Assembly (NCBI RefSeq): GCF_050271975.1
Contig: NZ_CP189850.1
Location: forward strand, 2,108,001-2,172,000
Source of the DNA: Litorimonas sp947503715
GTDB taxonomy: Bacteria; Pseudomonadota; Alphaproteobacteria; Caulobacterales; Maricaulaceae
Reading direction: 5' to 3'
DNA: 64,000 bases
The notes under the pieces: model-generated
What the model was told of the DNA's origin: nothing
Database searches by the model: none
Seen by the model: the letters and a program-made list of their open reading frames with translations, nothing else
Shown: one piece after another, positions 53,946-63,200 of the stretch
How positions within the stretch are numbered: position 1 is the stretch's first letter
How the letters are laid out: each line of letters opens with the position of its first letter
Translations under genes and position numbers: made by a program

Positions 53946-55877
53946 TTAGTCTTCCCAAGTTCCATAGGTCACGCGGGTGGTATGTTGACCGTTTTTATAA
54001 TCGGCGAGAATTGTAAGAGATTTCGGGCTAATCGTGACTTGCGTATGGCCGTCTTTAAAGCCCGCCTTGTCCCACATCGCGCAGTATTTGCCGCGCAACT
54101 CTTTCGGCAAAGACTTCCCATTTAAAATCATTGTGTCTTCAGGATGTGAAAGCGCAACTGTTTCAGATTTTGAGCGAATGAGTCCGTCTTCTAAAAGCTC
54201 TTTCATAATATCATCACGGAACATTTCGTGTTTGTTTCGGGACTTCTCGTCATGCCTGGCATGAGCGCGCGCTTCTTTGCGGGCGATGTCGCGTTGCTTT
54301 GCAGCTTCTTTGCGCTGTTCTTTAGCTCTTTGAAAGTTTTCGGATTGTGCTTTTCGAATAGTTTCGCTGATCGTTTGCTCAGCTTGGCTAATAGCGCGCT
54401 CGACCTGATACTCGATTTCTTCTTCTATCGCGTCAGTCCAATCGTCGTTGGCTTCGGCGCGGTACTCAACATAGTCCTCGTATTGATCTTCAATCGACTC
54501 GCGGCGATCTTCGAAGAGTTCTTCGATGTCATCTGCATAGTCTTCGTAATGTTCTACGATATCTTCCATCTCATCTTCCGAAAGAGACGTGTTTTCCAGA
54601 TAACTCTCCAGAGATTTTTCATATTGTCGCATTGCGATTTCGTAAGATTTCCAAATCGCTTTATCGGTTTCGATGAAACTCTGGAATACTCCCTCATCGA
54701 CTTCACCATCGAAATGCGTGGGCGGTAGGACCGGAAGAATAGGTGGAGTGGGTTTTATGGCAGCGACATAAGGCTTAGCTACAATCACCGTATCGGACAC
54801 CGCAGGGGGTTCAGGCGCCTCAACACTCAGCTTTGGCTTTATAGGGTGGGGGTGCGCGTCGGCTTTTGCCATTGCACCAACATAAATAGTACCAATCATG
54901 AGGGCGCTCAAGAGCGACATGAGAACGTGTTCTGGACGTCGTGGGGTCGTCTGATTTTGGCCCGCCAGACGTGAAAGGCGCTCTATCAAAGGGGTGTCTT
55001 CACCTTTTCCTGTCGCGGACATTGCGAGCCCCCCGCTTTGCAAACGCAAGGCCGCAAGGCCGCGTAAGAGAGCGCCGGCATCCTGACTTTTAGAGACAGC
55101 GATATCATCACAGGCCTGTTCCCGATCACGATCAATCCAGCGCGAGATGATATGAATGGCAGGGTGGTAGAACAGAACGGTCCGAACACCTGTTTGTACG
55201 AGATTAAAGAGGTAATCGTGACGACGGATATGTGCTAATTCATGCAGGAGGACCGCTTCGACCTGATCGGACGGGATACCGGTCAGAAAACCCGTCGGCA
55301 CAAGCACAACTGGTTTCAGGAAGCCCATCGTCATAGGTCCATCAATATGCTGTGAGATATGGAGTTGGACTGTTTTTTTGATCCCGGAGGTTTCCATTAA
55401 GCTCAGAAAACGAAGCTTCCAATCCAGCGGAGCTTCGGAAACACCTAGAACGCGTAACTGTTGCACCTGACCGTAGGCGAATGCGTAACGTAGGCTCAAC
55501 GCCATGAAGCCAATGACCCAGCTTAACGCGATAAAGGGTGTATAGGCCGAGACATCAGGCCAGTTAAACCCGGTGGTTCCACGGGAAGGGTCAAAAGCCG
55601 GTATGAGACCGCCAAATGACATGTCACCTCCACCTGCACCGCTGGCACGCAGTGTTTCAGGTGAGGTCGATCCTGCATATAAAGCGAATGTTGTTAAAAA
55701 GGCTGCCAAACAGCCCAGTAAGACGAGCATTTGCGCATTGTAACGGAGAGATGGCGAACCATTCCGCAAAAATGTTCGCAAGAATATAACGGCAATAAAT
55801 GCCAATCCACCTTGCCATGTAGAATGCAAAACAGCCCATCCCAGACTATCTAACAGATGCGTAAATTCCGGTCCCAT
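53946..55877 (-). CDS. BlaR1/MecR1-like M56 membrane metalloprotease with unusual sensor region
   Basis: The 643-residue product has about four helices in the N-terminal ~330 residues and the zinc protease motif HELAHIRRHDYL (~213), with the downstream glutamate in REQACDD. BlaR1 proteins cleave the partner repressor after signal binding. Where BlaR1 has a penicillin-binding sensor, this protein has a Pro-rich linker, a very acidic helix (~430-490), a Glu/Arg/Lys-rich coiled coil (~490-560) and a small C-terminal domain. The signal is therefore probably not a beta-lactam. It lies 21 bases after the BlaI-like gene. Confidence 0.85.
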   Translation of the reverse strand: MGPEFTHLLDSLGWAVLHSTWQGGLAFIAVIFLRTFLRNGSPSLRYNAQMLVLLGCLAAFLTTFALYAGSTSPETLRASGAGGGDMSFGGLIPAFDPSRGTTGFNWPDVSAYTPFIALSWVIGFMALSLRYAFAYGQVQQLRVLGVSEAPLDWKLRFLSLMETSGIKKTVQLHISQHIDGPMTMGFLKPVVLVPTGFLTGIPSDQVEAVLLHELAHIRRHDYLFNLVQTGVRTVLFYHPAIHIISRWIDRDREQACDDIAVSKSQDAGALLRGLAALRLQSGGLAMSATGKGEDTPLIERLSRLAGQNQTTPRRPEHVLMSLLSALMIGTIYVGAMAKADAHPHPIKPKLSVEAPEPPAVSDTVIVAKPYVAAIKPTPPILPVLPPTHFDGEVDEGVFQSFIETDKAIWKSYEIAMRQYEKSLESYLENTSLSEDEMEDIVEHYEDYADDIEELFEDRRESIEDQYEDYVEYRAEANDDWTDAIEEEIEYQVERAISQAEQTISETIRKAQSENFQRAKEQRKEAAKQRDIARKEARAHARHDEKSRNKHEMFRDDIMKELLEDGLIRSKSETVALSHPEDTMILNGKSLPKELRGKYCAMWDKAGFKDGHTQVTISPKSLTILADYKNGQHTTRVTYGTWED

Positions 55878-55898
55878 GATGCGTCCCCTTTCGACGTT

Positions 55899-56276
55899 CT
55901 ATTCTTCTAACTTTGCAATAAAGGCTTTAATCGCATCAATTTCTGCGTCTGATGTCTTTTCATTGCCCAAAGCGTGCATAACGAGATCACTCACAGAATT
56001 GCCGAAAGTGTTTTCGACAAAACGATTAAAAAGTGCGGATTTCGTCTCCGTCTCGCTGTCCACGGCACTGTAGACATAAGACTTACCTTCGCCCGGCTGA
56101 CGTTTGACTAAACCCTTATCATGCATGCGCTGAACCTGTTTCAATGTCGTCGTGTAGCCTACATCTTTGGTCTGACTCAGAATGGCATGGATATCTTTGA
56201 CCGGGCAGGGCTGTTTCTCCCAAAGCACAGTCAGGATAGCCGTTTCAGCCGCAGAGGGTTTTGATCGTTTTGTCAT
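55899..56276 (-). CDS. BlaI/MecI/CopY-family repressor
   Basis: The 125-residue product is a dimeric winged-helix repressor. It has an N-terminal DNA-binding domain (~5-75, with AAETAILTVLWEKQPCPVKDI and the recognition region YTTTLKQVQRMHDKG). A C-terminal helical dimerisation part contains the segment that BlaR-type proteases would destabilise. It leads the operon BlaI-like, BlaR1-like, TonB receptor. Two identical palindromes just upstream are its likely operators, so it should repress its own operon until the membrane partner is triggered. Confidence 0.92.
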   Translation of the reverse strand: MTKRSKPSAAETAILTVLWEKQPCPVKDIHAILSQTKDVGYTTTLKQVQRMHDKGLVKRQPGEGKSYVYSAVDSETETKSALFNRFVENTFGNSVSDLVMHALGNEKTSDAEIDAIKAFIAKLEE

Positions 56277-56289
56277 AGGATGGCTATAT

Positions 56290-56303
56290 ACGACAATTGT
56301 CGT
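56290..56303. promoter_or_regulatory. operator palindrome 1 for the BlaI-like repressor
   Basis: ACGACAATTGTCGT is a perfect 14-bp palindrome 13 bases upstream of the repressor start codon. Its core GACAATTGTC resembles the TACANNTGTA operators of the BlaI/MecI/CopY family. Confidence 0.85.
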
Positions 56304-56317
56304 TACGCAAGCTTAAA

Positions 56318-56331
56318 ACGACAATTGTCGT
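56318..56331. promoter_or_regulatory. operator palindrome 2 for the BlaI-like repressor
   Basis: This is an exact second copy of ACGACAATTGTCGT, centred 28 bases from the first. The spacing would place two dimers close to the same side of the helix (slightly under three turns). It lies 87 bases before the divergent gene at 56419, which might share control. Confidence 0.85.
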
Positions 56332-56418
56332 AATATTAGCGCTTTTTAATATTCGCAAGGCTTCGACAAGACATAGAATTCATTTGCGACTGGGACGGCT
56401 ATCCCACAAAGCATAACC

Positions 56419-58407
56419 ATGTTTACGAGTAGATTAGAGCCCGATGTTCGGCGTGATGATGACGTTTTCAGTTTCATGGTGCGCTCGATCCTGACTAAAA
56501 CGCCTTTTATTTATTCAAAAATCAATCACGGATTTTGGGAGCGCCTCGTCGCTATTGAAGCCGAAGGCTTTGATATTCGTGAGCCTGCCCCAGATACCAG
56601 ACGTGAGATGGATCGTTTAGAAAAATTCCACCGGGTCACACCACACATGTTTGAAGGCGGATTTGTTGAGGAAATGCTTAGCCTTCTCGAAAATTCACCG
56701 AAGAGAAGGGCAAACTATATTTTTTCAGCAGGCTTATTAGGGTGGCCTGGAAGATTGGAAACTGCCGGAATAACCCACGATGAGGCTGTGTGCCTGAAGA
56801 TGATCGAGAGATATGTCTCGGTCTCGATAAAACATCCCACAGCAAATGGAATGGAGTTTAAGCGCGCGATTATAAATAGCACATTTATAGAGTTTGTGAG
56901 GGCCGTGAGGACGCGTAAAACACTTCTCGTCGGAAATCAAAACCTATCCCGATATTTCGAATTCATTGGGCATTCGCAGGGAGAATTTTTGGAAATCCAT
57001 CCGTCGCGGGCGCGGGAAGCTCGTTTTGCTCTCCTCCACGATATTGAAGCACGGCTTGATGGAGCGGCTGACTTGAAACTTATTCTGCTCCAAGCGGGGG
57101 GATCACTCTCAGCTTGGCTGATACATCACTTGTATCAGAAGAGGCCGGATGTGACATTGATCGATATTGGTCTTGGGTCCTTGATCTGTAATCCCGAAGC
57201 GCTTTTTCCAACGGCTTTTGGTCGGATATATCGCAAACAACTCCAAGACTGCATCGAGTCAGTTCATTCCGGTTGGCTTTCAAAATCTATGGCTAAGCCG
57301 ATAAGTCGAACTATCCTTACAGGTCGATCTGATGAGGTTGTGAGTGTATTGGAGAAAGCCGGCATAGACGGCCCGACCCATTTTTTTGATCCGAAAGTTG
57401 CAGTCCAAAGACCAATACCGTTTCATCTAATTCATACGCAAGACGCTTTACGAATAAATCAAATACGAAAGGGGCAGATAGATCACCGACAATTAACGTC
57501 CGACATTTTGAAGGATGTTATGGGTTTGCCGGATGAGGATAAAATCATTCTCTGTCGTTCAAAAGCAGAGGCTCTACGACTGGCAGAGGTCGTCCTCTCG
57601 GGGGGCGAACAAGATAATCTAAACTGGGTGTCCAATGCGCTGTCGACTGCGCGTCTTATTCTGGATCCAGTCAGGTTGGATTGTGATAAAAATGGCAGTT
57701 TACTCGAGTCCAATTTAGAGATTCTATCTGATAAAAACCTGGGCATGATCTATAATCATGATGGCGCTAATATTTCATCATGGGCAAGATTGAGAAAATA
57801 TTGCGAAAGATCCAAAATCCCGCTAATTATCGACAATGCACGTAGCCTATTAGATCGTCCTCTTACAAATCGCCCTTCAAATGAAATTGAAGTGTTGTCC
57901 TGCAATGGTTTTCTGCCTTGGGGTGTGAGTGATGCCACTGCAATCATTCTGTCCAGTGACCAAATGCGAGTTTTAGAGCAGAGCGTAAAAGATGAGCAGC
58001 TTTTACCAGTGCAGACCAGCTGTGAGCTTCTGGATGTTTTGGAGCGTTATGAACGGGTTTCGTTTTTTTATCAAAGACAAGCCCGGCGTATTCGGCAATT
58101 AGTGGCCCGAAACCTACCCGGTTTAAAACCGTGGCTTCATCAAAATAAGCAAAAGTCACCCATTGGACATTTGAAATTTATCTCTAACAGACCTCTGCAG
58201 GGGTCAAACTTAAGTCATGAGTTTTTTGAAATCCAAAGGCCTTATAAGGATATCCCATCTGAATACGTAAATGCTAAATTTTTAAGTGAACGTTTAATCA
58301 GCATCCCTTGCCATCCTATGATGCGTCATGTTTCCAATCACGATTTTATTGAAACCGTTAAAATGGCCGTCAGCTCTAATAATTTGGCCCTTCCAAGAGG
58401 GTCTTAA
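56419..58407 (+). CDS. GT-D-like glycosyltransferase fused to DegT-like aminotransferase domain
   Basis: I do not know this 662-residue product as a described protein. Residues ~20-270 resemble GT-D fold (DUF1792-type) glycosyltransferases, including KTLLVGNQNLSRYFEF (~171) and LILLQAGGSLSAWLIHHLY followed by VTLIDIGLGS (~220-255). Residues ~370-655 look like the DegT/DnrJ/EryC1 PLP aminotransferase fold, with NHDGANISSWARLRKYCE, IPLIIDNARS (~475) and the typical ending LISIPCHPMMR. The lysine that would bind PLP is not evident, so this domain may be degenerate. No membrane segment. Its 3' end overlaps the convergent sulfotransferase by 32 bases. Confidence 0.65.
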   Translation: MFTSRLEPDVRRDDDVFSFMVRSILTKTPFIYSKINHGFWERLVAIEAEGFDIREPAPDTRREMDRLEKFHRVTPHMFEGGFVEEMLSLLENSPKRRANYIFSAGLLGWPGRLETAGITHDEAVCLKMIERYVSVSIKHPTANGMEFKRAIINSTFIEFVRAVRTRKTLLVGNQNLSRYFEFIGHSQGEFLEIHPSRAREARFALLHDIEARLDGAADLKLILLQAGGSLSAWLIHHLYQKRPDVTLIDIGLGSLICNPEALFPTAFGRIYRKQLQDCIESVHSGWLSKSMAKPISRTILTGRSDEVVSVLEKAGIDGPTHFFDPKVAVQRPIPFHLIHTQDALRINQIRKGQIDHRQLTSDILKDVMGLPDEDKIILCRSKAEALRLAEVVLSGGEQDNLNWVSNALSTARLILDPVRLDCDKNGSLLESNLEILSDKNLGMIYNHDGANISSWARLRKYCERSKIPLIIDNARSLLDRPLTNRPSNEIEVLSCNGFLPWGVSDATAIILSSDQMRVLEQSVKDEQLLPVQTSCELLDVLERYERVSFFYQRQARRIRQLVARNLPGLKPWLHQNKQKSPIGHLKFISNRPLQGSNLSHEFFEIQRPYKDIPSEYVNAKFLSERLISIPCHPMMRHVSNHDFIETVKMAVSSNNLALPRGS

Positions 58408-59374
58408 CCGCTTTGCGTAAGACAACATGGCTATCGCGCTCGGTTTGACTGAGTTTTGCATAGCCAGGTTTTTCCCAGGGGGCGTTCTCTTGAAGGTCGA
58501 ATGCGATTGAGGCTAAATTAAAGTTTTTTAAATTTAGGTCAGGCGCGTATCCAAGCTGCTCCATTTCTTGACCGCAAGTGAACTCTATATGGGCACGTTG
58601 TTCGAGCGTTAAGTCAGATTTATATTTCGCCTGATTTTGGCTCATGAGTGGCTTTGCAAGATTATTCCAGGCGTGCACATGACCTGCAATATTCTGCGTA
58701 TCTGTTTTTTTGTAAAAATTCAGCATCCCGTCTTCAAACGCCACCCCCAAGGCTTTACAAAGCTCTTTCAAAACTTGCTTTGGCTGACTGAGAATATCCT
58801 CATATCGCACTCTATAAACGTCACGATCCATCATCTTACTCAGCTTTAGAAGTTCTGCTTGTTCCTCTTTCCAAATTGCCGCCGCTCTCGCCACACCGCC
58901 CCTTAAGGCAGGGGTGTTCAGCCATGAGAGGGCCATATCGCGCGGATCCCGCGTTAAATGAATGAACCTTGCCTTTGGAAAGTCGGCTTGCAACATGTCA
59001 GCATATTCAAAGGCGCGGTGAGCCTTGATAGCAACCACATTTGCGTTTTTAGCTCTGGCTTCCGTATCAAATATTGTTCTCAAAATTACGCTGACAGAAC
59101 GTTCTGTTTGGTGTGATAATATAGAGTGCAAGTCCGCGTAATTCGTCCATTCACCAAAACCCGCATGGTGCAAATTCTGCGCATTTTTAAGAAGGAACTC
59201 CCAATTTTTTTGGGAGGCTAATGGCGCGTATTTATCTACGGCCTTATAGAGATTTGGTAATAACTGGGATGTGGGTGGCGCAACAGTTTCAGAATGTGCC
59301 CCCAGCAGGCGTAACAGTAAGTTACTTCCGGATCGATCTGATGAGAACAGGAATATGTAGTCTTTATCGCTCAT
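58376..59374 (-). CDS. PAPS-dependent sulfotransferase
   Basis: The 332-residue product transfers sulfate from PAPS to an acceptor. The 5'-phosphosulfate loop is FSSDRSGSNLLLRLLGAH (~10-27), and the 3'-phosphate motif is IHLTRDPRDMALSWLN (~137-152), followed by VRYEDILSQP (~195). No membrane anchor is present, so it is cytoplasmic. The acceptor is probably a glycan, lipid or peptide of the neighbouring genes; that is inference. It overlaps the FemAB-like gene by 4 bases and is the last gene of a three-gene minus-strand unit. Confidence 0.88.
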   Translation of the reverse strand: MSDKDYIFLFSSDRSGSNLLLRLLGAHSETVAPPTSQLLPNLYKAVDKYAPLASQKNWEFLLKNAQNLHHAGFGEWTNYADLHSILSHQTERSVSVILRTIFDTEARAKNANVVAIKAHRAFEYADMLQADFPKARFIHLTRDPRDMALSWLNTPALRGGVARAAAIWKEEQAELLKLSKMMDRDVYRVRYEDILSQPKQVLKELCKALGVAFEDGMLNFYKKTDTQNIAGHVHAWNNLAKPLMSQNQAKYKSDLTLEQRAHIEFTCGQEMEQLGYAPDLNLKNFNLASIAFDLQENAPWEKPGYAKLSQTERDSHVVLRKAVKTLLEGPNY

Positions 59375-60258
59375 TGATCTGTATAAGCTGGAAAAAAATT
59401 AACATGACTTGTCGGATGCGCTTTCGAGAGGTTTTTGTACACATCTGGACGGAAAACCTTTCCACAAATGAATGATTGAGCCGTTTCATTTGTCCAAAGT
59501 TGTTTGAATTGTGCGATAGGGTGGCTCTGATCGTCTGACGTGCCCGGAACGCCGCCAAAATCAACGTAATCCATCGCATCTTGAAAACTATCTAAGGCGT
59601 AGCCGTATAATCCGTAAATCACGTTATTTGAACGCGCCTCATCAGTTGCCCCTATCATATAGGCATATGCACGTTTTTCAGTGACCATAAAAAAGGCTAA
59701 ACCCTGAATACCATTTGAGTCAGATGCCCTGAATAGTCTCGCGCCGCTTAACCCCAATTGCTGTCTCAATATTGTCTCGGCTATAATTGAAGTGTTCGTA
59801 CCTCGTTTGCGATTTAAAATAATACTGTTTAAGCGCCTTAAGTCACTTGCGTAGAAAGCCGGATTTAAAACCTCCGAGAAAGTGAAGGTCCTGCGCGCGC
59901 GTACTTCATAGCGCTTTGCGTTGCGGGCAGCTTTGTCTCTCCAGGGTTTGGATAGATTCGTTATATGGTGGGTTTTGAATGGGCGAAACCAATCCCAGAC
60001 AGCCTCTGTTTGGCTTACAGTTTTTTCAAAAAATGCATCCGATCTGATGGTCATTGAAACGGCATCTGATTGCGAAAGGGAACGAATATCTTGTCCTATG
60101 GCTGAAAAATTTCTACCCGCAAACATGGGGTAGGGGAATACAAGATCATAATGACCTGTTGTCCCAATCACGCGTTTATTCAGGTAACTGTCTGACTGCG
60201 TCAGAAGAATGTTTGGACCAAGAGATTCAGAAAACCCAGCTTGATAAAATCCGGACAC
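59371..60258 (-). CDS. FemAB/GNAT-fold acyltransferase-like protein
   Basis: The 295-residue product resembles the GNAT-like proteins related to FemAB (Acetyltransf_6 type) that add amino acids or acyl groups to cell-wall or exopolysaccharide precursors. The supporting features are the central KAARNAKRYEVRARR (~107-121), the acyl-CoA-fold strand pair around GLAFFMVTEKRAYAYMIG (~205-222), and the end motif YVDFGGVPG (~250). It starts 2 bases after the permease-fusion stop and overlaps the sulfotransferase. Substrate unknown. Confidence 0.7.
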   Translation of the reverse strand: MSGFYQAGFSESLGPNILLTQSDSYLNKRVIGTTGHYDLVFPYPMFAGRNFSAIGQDIRSLSQSDAVSMTIRSDAFFEKTVSQTEAVWDWFRPFKTHHITNLSKPWRDKAARNAKRYEVRARRTFTFSEVLNPAFYASDLRRLNSIILNRKRGTNTSIIAETILRQQLGLSGARLFRASDSNGIQGLAFFMVTEKRAYAYMIGATDEARSNNVIYGLYGYALDSFQDAMDYVDFGGVPGTSDDQSHPIAQFKQLWTNETAQSFICGKVFRPDVYKNLSKAHPTSHVNFFPAYTDQ

Positions 60259-60260
60259 GA

Positions 60261-63200
60261 TCAGTTGCGTTGGATATTATAATGAGCGCCTGCGGCCAAC
60301 GGTGTTTGGGTGCGCGTGACTTCCCCATCGGGCCAACGGATTTCTACAGAGTCAACTTGTTCTATGTCGCCTAAGCCAAAATGTGCCACTTGCTCGTCAA
60401 ATGAAGCGAAGCCTCCACTCATCTGTATCTCGCGAATTTGGGCTCCACCAGCGTAACGAATAATGATCTCGGCCCCAATGGCGGAACTGTTGCCAGATTT
60501 ATTTTCAAGCTGAAAACCAATAGAGTTTGAGCCCAATTGAGCGGCTGTATTTACAAAAACTTTGGCGGGACCCAGTAAGGGTAAGGTCATAATATCAAGG
60601 TCACCATCTTGATCAAAATCGACATAACTATAGGCCGTAGCGGGCAGGCCAGAAGCGAGTCCCGCTTCCTCTGGACGATTTACAAACTCTCCCGCGGAAT
60701 TCTCAAAATATTTATCGTCATATCGGTTTACCGCCATCCCATGACCGTTCACAACATAGAGGTCTAAATCCGCATCATTATCCAAGTCGGCAAATCTTGC
60801 ATTCCAGGTCCACCCTCCATTATCGACAGATGCACGCTCCGCAATATCGTTAAATATGCCATTTTTCGGATCGCGTTTGAGTAAAACATTGGTTTGTTTG
60901 AAGGAGGGCAGTGTCTCTTTGATTTCTTGCTCGGAGAGTTTGACCAGGACTTCATCGCGACGGGTTTCACACATACGTTTGAAGTCCAGCCATTTGTTCG
61001 GAATACGTTCACATAAATCGCCGACGGCCTCGGTCCCTGTGCCGCCTCTTCGCATAATGGCTTGTGTCATAGCAATCATGGTACATCCTTCAGCCATGAT
61101 ATTGTCTTCGATTGCGTTACAGCCTATTGCGTCTCCCTGACGTCTAGCCGGTTGCAGGGGGATAAATGCAGAAAGTCTGTCTTCGCATTTTTGACGTTCC
61201 TGAGCGGTTTCATATCGACATTCAGAAGCAGGGTTTTTAGAGTCTGCGGCCGCTCGACCGCTAATATTGCCGGCATAGATTTCGGGGACGAGATCACCGT
61301 CTATATCGCCCGTGGCGAGGCTCATCGTCCAACGCGTTGTTCCGCCCCTTATCCGCCCTCGATTGGCGCGCTCGAGCGCTCCAAGTTCATTCGAAAAATA
61401 CAGATGATCCGGCGGGCGGTAATCATTGCCAATCATCAAGTCCGGCCGACCATCACGGTTCAGGTCAGAGATCAAGATCGAAAGTGTTTCACCCTCCGGC
61501 CCGCTCAAGGGTTTAGATACCCACTGATCGTCTACGCGGGAGAGAATATAATTTTGCGCGACGGAAGATGTTCGGTTCAGCGTGTTATTGCCGATAGCCG
61601 ATTTTCCAACCACAATTTCCAGCGTTCCGTCTTGATCCAGATCTCCGAATGCAAATGCGCTCGTGATGGCGCCTTCAACATGGCCGGGTAATTCAAAAGC
61701 AGGTGTTACAAAACGGCCATCCATATTCTCCAGAATATAGACACCGTCCCAATGAGACGCGGCCAGAATATCTAGATCTTTGTCGCCGTCGAGATCGACC
61801 AGCGCGGCGCGTACCAAACCCTTTAAATCAATCCCTGAGGCAGAAATGGATTGCCTTTCAAATTTTTTACCACCCATATTCGCAAATAAAGCTAAACCGT
61901 CATCCGAGGTTAGAACGACATCCGGCCACCCATCACCGTGAACATCTCCGGTGCTTATTGAATGGGTTCTTGCGATGGGTTCAAGGAAGCGCAAGGGGGA
62001 TACACCGTCCGCCATATTGAGACCAATTTCAGGGCCATAAATACGGGAAAAGAGTTTGTCTGACGGTTCATCCGGGATGAATCCCTTTGCAAAAGGGATC
62101 TTGGTGATCGTGACGCCGTCACTTGCGGTGAAAACGTCTTTTGCCGCCACTGCCCGTCCGGTCCCTAATGTATTAATTATGGTGACATCTGAACCAATTT
62201 TACTGTCGATACTGGAGGCTTCGATATCGGCTTGCCTCGCAAGACCTGAGGCAATGGCAGTCTGCTGACGTCGCTCTTCGAAAGCCTCCAACCCATTGGC
62301 CGCAAAACCCGTCGCAATTCCGGTCATTGCGACCATTGCGAATAGGCCTATGGCTAGTTTTCTAGAAATACTGTGCCCGATTTGTAGGGCCGGATAAATG
62401 CTGAACAGGCCGAGTGTGAGCAACAAGACGGCAACGTATGTTGGGTCGACACCAGCTGCGAGAAGGACGGCACATATCACGACATCAAACGCAATGGGTA
62501 CCGGTAGAAAGGTTCCAAGAATAGCAACCAGTCCGATGCCCAACACCCAAGCCAATCCACCTGTTGGGACCAAGGCGGCGAGCGCTTCCCATGGCAAGAG
62601 AGTCACAACGATGGAGCCGAGTATGCCCGCCAAGATCATAAGTGGCACTGTAATTTTAAAGATATACCAAAGGTTTTCTCCGAAACCCCGAACATACCAA
62701 ATAAACGCCCTCAACCAATTCGTGCGCGCCAGCGGGTCATGCCTGTCGTAAATTCGCGTGGAGGGATTGCTCTTCTCACCCAAGCTTGGCGTAGCATCCA
62801 TAACATCGTCTATAACGCTTTCAGCGGGTGTAATCGATGGCCCAAGAAGTTTTACGGCGAGGGGTATGGCCAATATAATAAAGGCCAATGTAACCGAAAC
62901 CTTTAGCGCCGCCAGCCAGAACGGAAATATGGCGAAGGTCATGCTCAACACGACCATGTTGAGGGATGGAGATGAAAGTAAAACGGCCAGCGATGTTTCC
63001 GTGCGCCCGCCGGACTTCTGAACGCCCATAGCGATAGGGACAGCGCAATTCACACAAACACCAAGCGGCGCGCCGATCGAAACACCCAACAGAGTATTTG
63101 CAAAACGGCCCTTAAATTGCTTTTGCACCAAAAGCTGTAAGAGTGTCATGATTGCGGCGGCGAATAAGATACCAAAGAACATACCCTGCTTGTTGGTATA

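Noticed and set aside
53946..56276. Beta-lactam resistance locus
   Set aside because: There is a BlaI/BlaR1-type pair, but the sensor region is unlike a penicillin-binding domain and no beta-lactamase gene is adjacent.
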